From NCBI GenBank assembly GCA_031364965.1, contig JANLXF010000262.1:1-9926 (forward strand): a stretch of 9,926 nt of DNA, given 5' to 3'. Within the stretch, counting starts at the first letter, position 1. Each line of letters opens with the position of its first letter. Source of the stretch: JAOUEA01 sp031364965. Lineage in GTDB: Bacteria; Actinomycetota; UBA4738; HRBIN12. Below, piece by piece: positions 4,129 through 9,926 of the stretch. The position numbers and the translations under genes are program-made. Under the pieces are notes generated by a model, which did not search any database, was not told the origin of the DNA, and was given only the letters and a program-made list of their open reading frames with translations.

Positions 4129-5876
4129 AGATGTCCGGCGCCGACGCGCTGCTGAAAGCGCTCGAGCAGGAGGGGGTCGAGGCGATCTTCGGCATCCCCG
4201 GCGGCGCCAGCATGCCGATCTACGATCCGCTGGTCGACCGTTCCTCGATCCGCCACATCCTCTGCCGGCACGAGCAGGGCGCGGGCCACGCGGCCGAGGG
4301 CTACGCCTGGGTGACCGGGAAGGTCGGCGTGTGCATGGCCACGAGCGGCCCCGGCGCGACGAACCTGGTCACGCCCCTGGCCGACGCGAAGATGGACTCG
4401 GTGCCGATCGTCGCGATCACCGGGCAGGTGCCGACGCCGGTGGTGGGCAACGACGCCTTCCAGGAAGCCGACATCACCGGCATCACGATGCCGGTCACCA
4501 AGCACAACTTCCTGGTGAAGGACCCGGCCGAGATCGTCGAGACCGTGCGCGAGGCGTTCCACATCGCGTCGACGGGGCGACCCGGACCGGTGCTGATCGA
4601 CCTTCCCAAGGACGTGCTGCTCGCCGAGACCACGTACAAGTGGCCCGAACGCATCAACCTTCCCGGCTACAAGCCGACGACGAAGGGCAACTCGCGGCAG
4701 GTCGTCGAGGCAGTCAAGCTGATCATGCGCGCCAAGAAGCCGGTGCTCTACGTCGGGGGCGGCGTGATCAAGGCCGACGCGCACAAGGAGCTGTTCAAGC
4801 TCGCGACCACGGGGCAGCTGCCGGTGGTCACCACCCTGATGGCGCGCGGCGCGTTCCCCGATTCGAACGAGCTGTGCCTTGGCATGCCGGGCATGCACGG
4901 CAACTACACGGCCGTCACGTCGATGCAGCAGGCGGATCTGCTCGTGGCGCTCGGCTCGCGGTTCGACGACCGGGTGACCGGCAAGCTCGCCGGGTTCGCC
5001 CCGCACGCGAAGATCGTCCACGTCGACATCGACCCCGCCGAGATCGGCAAGAACCGCGTGGTCGACGTGCCGATCGTCGGCGACTGCAAGGACGTGATCG
5101 GCAAGCTCGCGGCCGAGCTCGCGAAGCGCCAGGAGGAGGCCGGCGGCGTGCCGGAGCGCGGCCCATGGCTGCGCCAGCTCGCCGAGTGGAAGCGCACGTA
5201 TCCCTACCGGTACGAGCAGGAGTCCGGCGGCGCGCTGAAACCGCAGTACTGCGTCGAGCGCCTCAACCACTTCGCCGACGACGACACGATCCTGGTCTCG
5301 GGCGTGGGTCAGCACCAGATGTACGCCTCGCAGTACTGGCAGTTCGAGCGACCTCGCCATTGGGTGAACTCCGGTGGGCTGGGCACGATGGGCTTCGCCG
5401 TGCCCGCCGCGATGGGCGCGAAGGTCGGCCGGCCCGACCAGCGCGTGGTCGCGATCGATGGCGACGGGTGCTTCCAGATGACGGCCCAGGAACTCGCGAC
5501 GAGCGCCACCGAGAAGATCCCGTTCATCACGGCGATCCTGAACAACGGGTACCTCGGCATGGTGCGCCAGTGGCAGGAGCTGTTCTTCGACGAACGCTAC
5601 TCAGGTGTGTGGCTGGACCCGAACGTGCCCGACTACGTGAAGCTCGCCGACGCCTACGGCGCCGAGGGCATCCGGGTCGACTCGCCCGACGAGGTCGACA
5701 ACGCGATCGAGAAGGCGTTCTCGATCACCGACCGGAGCGTCGTGATCGATTTCCGGGTCGACCCCACCGAGATGGTGTTCCCCATGGTGCCGTCGGGCGC
5801 CTCGAACGACGACATCATCCTGGGCCCGGAGGGCATCAGGTCCACCACCGACCCCGCGGAGGCACCGATCGCATGA
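4125..5876 (+). CDS. ilvB: Acetolactate synthase, large catalytic subunit
   Basis: Condenses two pyruvates to 2-acetolactate, or pyruvate with 2-ketobutyrate to 2-aceto-2-hydroxybutyrate, using thiamine diphosphate, Mg2+ and FAD; it is the first common step to valine, leucine and isoleucine. The protein is 583 aa, normal for the family. The N-terminal TPP domain has GIPGG (23-27) and catalytic E50 in RHEQGAGHAAEGYA, then the SGPGATNL stretch. The central FAD-binding domain includes the GSRFDDRVTGK segment. The C-terminal domain has the TPP/Mg motif G446-D447-G448 through N473-N474, followed by GYLGMVRQWQ with W483, the conserved herbicide-site tryptophan. ATG 4125 overlaps the preceding stop (ATGA) and has GGGAGG about 9 bases upstream. 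The frame extends upstream without family similarity, and a second ATG lies at codon 3. Confidence 0.97.
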   Translation: MKMSGADALLKALEQEGVEAIFGIPGGASMPIYDPLVDRSSIRHILCRHEQGAGHAAEGYAWVTGKVGVCMATSGPGATNLVTPLADAKMDSVPIVAITGQVPTPVVGNDAFQEADITGITMPVTKHNFLVKDPAEIVETVREAFHIASTGRPGPVLIDLPKDVLLAETTYKWPERINLPGYKPTTKGNSRQVVEAVKLIMRAKKPVLYVGGGVIKADAHKELFKLATTGQLPVVTTLMARGAFPDSNELCLGMPGMHGNYTAVTSMQQADLLVALGSRFDDRVTGKLAGFAPHAKIVHVDIDPAEIGKNRVVDVPIVGDCKDVIGKLAAELAKRQEEAGGVPERGPWLRQLAEWKRTYPYRYEQESGGALKPQYCVERLNHFADDDTILVSGVGQHQMYASQYWQFERPRHWVNSGGLGTMGFAVPAAMGAKVGRPDQRVVAIDGDGCFQMTAQELATSATEKIPFITAILNNGYLGMVRQWQELFFDERYSGVWLDPNVPDYVKLADAYGAEGIRVDSPDEVDNAIEKAFSITDRSVVIDFRVDPTEMVFPMVPSGASNDDIILGPEGIRSTTDPAEAPIA

Positions 5877-6394
5877 GCACTCTCCACACGATCTCCGTGC
5901 TCGTCGAGGACCGGCCCGGCGTGCTCACCCGGGTGGCCGGCCTCTTCGCCGCGCGCGGCTACAACATCGATTCGCTGGCGGTCGGTCCCACGGACACCGA
6001 GGGCATCTCCCGGATGACGATCGTCGTCAACGTCGACGAGAGCCCGCTCGAGCAGGTCACGAAGCAGCTGAACAAGCTGATCAACGTGATCAAGATCATC
6101 GAGCACGACCCGGGCAGCGCGGTCGAACGCGAGCTGATGCTCGCGAAGGTCCACGCGCAGGGCGACGCGCGGGCGCGGATCATGGAGATCGCGGAGGTCT
6201 TCCGGGTGAACGTCGTCGACGTCACCGCGAGCACGCTCACGCTCGAGGCGAGCGGCAAGCCCGAGAAGCTGGAGGCGCTCCGCGAGCTCCTCGACGAGTT
6301 CGGGATCGTGGAGCTCTCGCGGACCGGGCGCATCGCGCTCTCGCGCGGCGAGCGGGGGATCCGCGAGCGCTCGGCGCTCCGAGCGGCCAACTAG
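5873..6394 (+). CDS. ilvN: Acetolactate synthase, small regulatory subunit
   Basis: Regulatory partner of IlvB; in this family it raises catalytic activity and binds valine for feedback inhibition. The protein is 173 aa, typical of the long (IlvH-type) small subunits. The N-terminal ACT domain (about 4-77) contains SVLVEDRPGVLTRVAGLFAA and RGYNIDSLAVGPT, including the conserved G-x-x-x-R-x-x-x-L-F-x-x-R-G-Y-N-I pattern. The C-terminal domain (about 84-165) has ELMLAKV, then IMEIAEVFRVNVVDV and the EFGIVELSRTGRIALSRG ending usual for ALS small subunits. ATG 5873 overlaps the ilvB stop as ATGA, with GGAGG 10 bases upstream, so the two subunits are probably made in coupled amounts. Confidence 0.96.
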   Translation: MSTLHTISVLVEDRPGVLTRVAGLFAARGYNIDSLAVGPTDTEGISRMTIVVNVDESPLEQVTKQLNKLINVIKIIEHDPGSAVERELMLAKVHAQGDARARIMEIAEVFRVNVVDVTASTLTLEASGKPEKLEALRELLDEFGIVELSRTGRIALSRGERGIRERSALRAAN

Positions 6395-6434
6395 CTCCGA
6401 CCAGACCAATCGATCACGGGAAGGGAACTCCGAG

Positions 6435-7448
6435 ATGGCGACGATCTATTACGAGAAGGACACCGACACCGGCGTGCTGGCGGACCAGAAGATCGCCGTC
6501 CTCGGCTACGGATCGCAAGGGCACGCGCACGCCCTGAACCTCCAGGACTCCGGCTACGACGTGCGGGTCGGGCTCCGCCCCGGATCCGCGAGCCGCGCGC
6601 AGGCCGAGGCCGCGGGCCTCCGCGTGCTCGACACCGCCGCGGCGGTCGCCGAGGCCGACATCGTCATGTGCCTCCTCCCCGACACGAGTCACGCCACGGT
6701 CTACGCCGAGGACATCGCGCCGAACCTGAAGGACGGCGACATGCTGATGTTCGCCCACGGGTTCTCGATCCACTTCCAGACCGTGGTCCCCCCCGAGGGC
6801 ATCGACGTGACGATGATCGCGCCCAAGGGCCCCGGCCACCTCGTGCGCCGCACCTACGAAGAGGGGAACGGCACCCCGGGCCTCGTGGCCGTGCAGCAGG
6901 ACGCCACCGGCAAGGCGCTCCAGCGCGCGCTCGCGTACGGCAACGGGATCGGCTGCGCCCGTCCCGGCATCATCCAGACCACCTTCAAGGAGGAGACCGA
7001 GACCGATCTGTTCGGTGAGCAGACCGTGCTCTGCGGCGGCCTGAGCAGCCTGATCAAGAACGGGTTCGAGACCCTCGTCGGCGCCGGCTACCAGCCCGAG
7101 ATCGCGTACTTCGAGTGCCTGCACGAGGTGAAGCTGATCGTGGACCTGATCTACGAAGGCGGCCTGTCGTGGATGCGCCACTCGGTCTCGACCACCGCTG
7201 AGTGGGGCGACTACGTGAGTGGCCCTCGCGTGGTGGACGAGCACGCGCGCGCCCAGATGGAGCAGGTACTGGCCGAGATCCAGGACGGGACCTTCGCCCG
7301 CAACTGGATCGCCGAGGCCGGCGCCGGCTTCCCGGAGTACCGCCGACTTCGGGACGAGGCGCGGTCGTCCCAGCTCGAGCGCGTGGGGCGCGAGCTGCGC
7401 CAGATGATGCCCTGGCTGGAAAGCGACAAGAAGGTGGCCCCGGAATGA
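6435..7448 (+). CDS. ilvC: Ketol-acid reductoisomerase, class I
   Basis: Isomerises and reduces acetolactate and acetohydroxybutyrate to the 2,3-dihydroxyacids, using Mg2+ and normally NADPH. At 337 aa it is the short class I form. The Rossmann domain has G24-Y25-G26-S27-Q28-G29 and the cofactor-specificity loop VGLRPGSASRAQAEAAGL; the Arg and Ser residues there fit binding of the NADPH 2'-phosphate. The C-terminal knotted domain carries the metal ligands D191 and E195 (TDLFGEQ) and E227 and E231 (ECLHEVKLI), and the SVSTTAEWGDY segment. It follows ilvN by 40 bases, the only non-overlapping junction of the operon. It has its own strong ribosome site (GGGAAGGGA, 6418-6426) and no terminator in the gap. 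Its TGA overlaps the leuA start. Confidence 0.97.
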   Translation: MATIYYEKDTDTGVLADQKIAVLGYGSQGHAHALNLQDSGYDVRVGLRPGSASRAQAEAAGLRVLDTAAAVAEADIVMCLLPDTSHATVYAEDIAPNLKDGDMLMFAHGFSIHFQTVVPPEGIDVTMIAPKGPGHLVRRTYEEGNGTPGLVAVQQDATGKALQRALAYGNGIGCARPGIIQTTFKEETETDLFGEQTVLCGGLSSLIKNGFETLVGAGYQPEIAYFECLHEVKLIVDLIYEGGLSWMRHSVSTTAEWGDYVSGPRVVDEHARAQMEQVLAEIQDGTFARNWIAEAGAGFPEYRRLRDEARSSQLERVGRELRQMMPWLESDKKVAPE

Positions 7449-9007
7449 GCGAGGAAGGCAACGTAGGCACGCCCGGCAACGTCCGGATCTTCGACACCAC
7501 CCTGCGCGACGGCGAGCAGGCGCCGGGCATCGCCCTGACCAAGGCCGAGAAGGTCGAGATCGCCGAGCAGCTCGCCCGGTTGAACGTCGACATCATCGAA
7601 GCCGGGTTCCCGGTCAGCTCGACCGGTGAGTTCGACGCGGTCAGCGAGATCGCCTCCAGCGTGAAGGGCCCGGTGATCGCGGCGCTCGCGCGCACCGCCA
7701 CCGGCGACATCGAGCGTGCGGCCGAGGCGCTGAAGGGGGCCGACCGCTGGCGGATCCACACGTTCATCTCGACCAGCGACGTGCAGCGCGAATCGATGCT
7801 GAAGATGAGCTACCAGCAGGTGCTCGACGCGATCCGCGAGAACGTCACGCTGGCCAAGAGCTACACCGAGGACGTCGAGTTCAGCGCGCAGGACGCGACG
7901 CGGACGCCCCTGGAGTTCCTGATGGAGTGCTACCGGGTGGCGGTCGAGTGCGGCGCAACCACGATCAACGTCCCCGACACAGTCGGGTACGCGACGCCCA
8001 CGGAGTTCGGCGAGCTGATCCGCATCGTGCGAGCGGCCACACCCGACGAGGTGGTGATCTCGACCCACTGCCACAACGACCTGGGCCTCGCGGTGGCGAA
8101 CTCACTCGCCGGGATCGAGAACGGCGCCGGCCAGGTCGAGGTCGCGGTGAACGGGATCGGCGAGCGCGCCGGCAACTGCGCGCTCGAGGAGATCGCGATG
8201 ATCGTGCGTACCCGCGGTCAGGCGCTGCACAAGCAGCACGGCCTGAACATCAGGGAGATCACGCGCACCTCCCGGCTGGTCGCGATGACCACCGGGTACA
8301 CCGTCCAGCCGAACAAGGCGGTGGTGGGCTCCAGCGCGTTCGCGCACGAGAGCGGGATCCACCAGCACGGCGTGCTGAGCAACCGCGCCACCTACGAGAT
8401 CATGGATCCGGTCGAGGTCGGGCTCGAGGGGAATTCGCTCGTGCTCGGCAAGCACTCGGGGCGCCACGCGTTCATCGACGCGCTGTCGAAGCTGGGGATC
8501 GAGCTGGACGAGGCCGCGATGAACCGCGCGTTCGCCCGCTTCAAGGACCTGGCCGACCGCAAGGTCCAGATCACCGATCAGGATCTGACCGCGATCGTCG
8601 CCGAGGAGCTGGGGGCGGCCGACCAGGACCTTCTCGTGATGGAGTCGCTCCAGATGGGGGGCGGCACGCACCTGCAGCCGCGCGCCACGGTGCGGCTCAG
8701 GCGCGGTGATGACGAGCCGGTCGAGGAGTCGGCGATGGGCGACGGGCTGATCGACGCCGTGATGGGCGCGATCCAGCGGGCCTCGGGCGTCGAGGGACGG
8801 CTCGTGAACTTCCACGTGTCCAGCGTCACGGGCGGGACGGACGCGCTCGGGGACGTCGTGGTGCAGCTCGAGATCGACGGCCGGCGCGTGACCGGGCGCG
8901 GCGTGGCGACCGACGTCGTCGAGGCGAGCGCCCGCGCCTATCTCGCCGCGATCAACCGCGCGCTCCAGGTCGGCGGCGCCCCCGCCTCGAACGAGGAGAC
9001 GCCGTGA
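7445..9007 (+). CDS. leuA: 2-isopropylmalate synthase
   Basis: Condenses acetyl-CoA with 2-ketoisovalerate to 2-isopropylmalate, the first committed step to leucine. The protein is 520 aa, the compact E. coli-like type rather than the longer yeast-like form of many actinobacteria. The HMGL-like barrel starts with FDTTLRDGEQAPG (R21, D22). The metal ligands D22, H208, H210 (THCHNDLGLAVANSLAG) and N244 (GERAGNCALEE) keep the expected 36-residue spacing. HESGIHQHGVL and YEIMDPVEVGL follow. The C-terminal regulatory LeuA dimer domain (about 390-510, ending GRGVATDVVEASARAYLAAINRAL) is the usual site of leucine feedback. Citramalate synthase is the main alternative, but overall similarity and the leuB neighbour favour LeuA. 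ATG 7445 overlaps the ilvC stop (ATGA), with AAGGTGG 7 bases upstream. Confidence 0.94.
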   Translation: MSEEGNVGTPGNVRIFDTTLRDGEQAPGIALTKAEKVEIAEQLARLNVDIIEAGFPVSSTGEFDAVSEIASSVKGPVIAALARTATGDIERAAEALKGADRWRIHTFISTSDVQRESMLKMSYQQVLDAIRENVTLAKSYTEDVEFSAQDATRTPLEFLMECYRVAVECGATTINVPDTVGYATPTEFGELIRIVRAATPDEVVISTHCHNDLGLAVANSLAGIENGAGQVEVAVNGIGERAGNCALEEIAMIVRTRGQALHKQHGLNIREITRTSRLVAMTTGYTVQPNKAVVGSSAFAHESGIHQHGVLSNRATYEIMDPVEVGLEGNSLVLGKHSGRHAFIDALSKLGIELDEAAMNRAFARFKDLADRKVQITDQDLTAIVAEELGAADQDLLVMESLQMGGGTHLQPRATVRLRRGDDEPVEESAMGDGLIDAVMGAIQRASGVEGRLVNFHVSSVTGGTDALGDVVVQLEIDGRRVTGRGVATDVVEASARAYLAAINRALQVGGAPASNEETP

Positions 9008-9926
9008 CGGAGCGGAGCTACAAGGTCGGCGTGATCCCGGGCGACGGCACCGGTCCCGAGGTCGTGCGCGAGGGTCTGAAGGTCCTCAACGCCGTGGGCG
9101 ACGCGTTCACCATAGAGCTCGTCGAGTTCGATCTCGGCGCTGATCGGTATCTGCGCACCGGCGAGGTCCTCCCCGACGAAGAGCTCGAGCAGCTCGGCGA
9201 GCTGGACGCGATCTTCCTGGGCGCCGTCGGAGATCCCCGCGTGAAGCCGGGCATCTTGGAACGCGACCTGTTGCTGAAGGCGCGGTTCGGACTCGACCAG
9301 TGGGTGAACCTGCGTCCGGTCGTGCGATACCCCGGCGTCGAGACGCTCGTGCCCAGCCATGCCGAGGACGACGTGAACTTCGTGGTGGTGCGCGAGAACT
9401 CCGAGGGGCTGTACTCGGGCGCCGGAGGGTTCCACCGCAAGGGGACCGAGTTCGAGGTCGCGGTCCAGGAGTCGATCAACACGCGGCACGGCGTCGAGCG
9501 GATCGTGCGGTACGCCTTCGATCTCGCGATGCAGCCGCACCGCCGCAGGAAGCTCACCCTCGTGCACAAGACGAACGTCCTGACGTTCGCGGGCGACCTG
9601 TACCAACGGGTCGTCGATGAGGTCGCGACCGAGTTCCCGGAGGTGCAGACCGACTACGTGCACGTCGACGCGGCGTGCATCTACTTCCTTGACTGGCCCG
9701 CGCGGTTCGACGTGATCGTGACCGACAACATGTTCGGCGACATCATCACGGACCTCGGCGCGATGATCCAGGGGGGCATGGGGATCGCAGCGGGCGGCAA
9801 CATCAACCCGCAGGGCGTGAGCATGTTCGAGCCGATCGGCGGCACCGCTCCCGACCACACCGGCAAGGGGACGATCAACCCGCTCGCGGCGATCGGTGCG
9901 CTCCAGTTGCTCCTCGTGCAGCTCGG
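9004..9926 (+). CDS. leuB: 3-isopropylmalate dehydrogenase, cut by window edge
   Basis: Oxidatively decarboxylates 3-isopropylmalate with NAD+ to 2-ketoisocaproate, the leucine precursor. The first 307 codons are present and the frame is open at the right edge; the family is about 340-360 aa, so only a short C-terminal part is missing. The GTG start overlaps the leuA stop as GTGA and has GAGGAG (8993-8998) 5 bases upstream. Residues visible are GDGTGPEV (13-20), substrate arginines in GILERDLLLKARFGLD and R104 (NLRP), K189 (VHKTNVLTFAG), and metal-binding D222, D246 and D250, whose 24- and 4-residue spacing matches E. coli LeuB. The motifs GAVGDPRVKPGILERDLLL and DNMFGDIITDLGAMIQGG resemble the actinobacterial LeuB type. 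Tartrate/isocitrate dehydrogenase relatives are less likely given the position after leuA. Confidence 0.94.
   Translation, partial: MTERSYKVGVIPGDGTGPEVVREGLKVLNAVGDAFTIELVEFDLGADRYLRTGEVLPDEELEQLGELDAIFLGAVGDPRVKPGILERDLLLKARFGLDQWVNLRPVVRYPGVETLVPSHAEDDVNFVVVRENSEGLYSGAGGFHRKGTEFEVAVQESINTRHGVERIVRYAFDLAMQPHRRRKLTLVHKTNVLTFAGDLYQRVVDEVATEFPEVQTDYVHVDAACIYFLDWPARFDVIVTDNMFGDIITDLGAMIQGGMGIAAGGNINPQGVSMFEPIGGTAPDHTGKGTINPLAAIGALQLLLVQL

Noticed and set aside
3945..5360. Long open frame of 471 codons on the minus strand opposite ilvB
   Set aside because: Its translation is Arg/His/Asp/Val-rich with no domain, and it lies opposite the clearly conserved ilvB; long antisense frames are usual opposite GC-rich genes.
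4010..6394. Possible 794-codon fusion ending in IlvN
   Set aside because: Only the last 173 residues are protein-like. The rest is an out-of-frame reading of ilvB that is open because of high GC; ilvN has its own ATG at 5873.
7202..9007. N-terminally extended LeuA starting inside ilvC
   Set aside because: The extra codons are an Arg-rich out-of-frame reading of ilvC; family similarity begins just after ATG 7445, which has a ribosome site.
1..9926. Mobile elements, CRISPR arrays, tRNAs, rRNAs or defence modules
   Set aside because: I saw no transposase, integrase, regular repeats, tRNA cloverleaf or defence domain on either strand; most of the window is ordinary metabolic and membrane genes.

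Overview
The window is high-GC DNA (about two-thirds G+C by eye) with strongly G/C-ending codons, short intergenic gaps and many 4-base start/stop overlaps. The leaderless-looking starts, an ilv attenuator with a short leader peptide, and a LeuB of the actinobacterial kind all suggest an Actinomycetota genome, probably a little-studied or uncultivated lineage. That placement is an inference from sequence style and cannot be made firm from this window.

Left part (1-2353, + strand): the 3' two-thirds or more of an APC-superfamily amino-acid permease (its 5' end lies outside the window), a strong hairpin, a 122-aa protein of unknown function, and a secreted lipoprotein with a textbook lipobox. 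Middle (2354-3546): a small two-helix membrane protein on the minus strand, divergent from an AadA-like nucleotidyltransferase of the aminoglycoside adenylyltransferase family. The nucleotidyltransferase start has no Shine-Dalgarno sequence and may be leaderless.

Right part (3547-9926, + strand): a branched-chain amino-acid operon. It begins with a near-consensus promoter (TTGACA, 16 bp, TACACT) and a 16-codon leader peptide that ends in Val-Leu-Val-Leu-Ile-Arg-stop. A very stable hairpin follows, then an intrinsic terminator with a T run: a transcription attenuator that would sense charged tRNAs for all three branched-chain amino acids. Downstream are an unrecognised 105-aa gene, ilvB, ilvN, ilvC, leuA and the first 307 codons of leuB. 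Every junction except ilvN/ilvC is a 4-base ATGA or GTGA overlap. IlvBN makes acetolactate/acetohydroxybutyrate and IlvC converts these to the dihydroxyacids. LeuA and LeuB divert 2-ketoisovalerate towards leucine. ilvD, ilvE and leuCD are not in the window.

No mobile element, CRISPR array, tRNA, rRNA or defence system was seen. The least explained items are the unknown gene between the attenuator and ilvB, the pairing logic of the attenuator, and a 7-bp inverted repeat that brackets the operon promoter.
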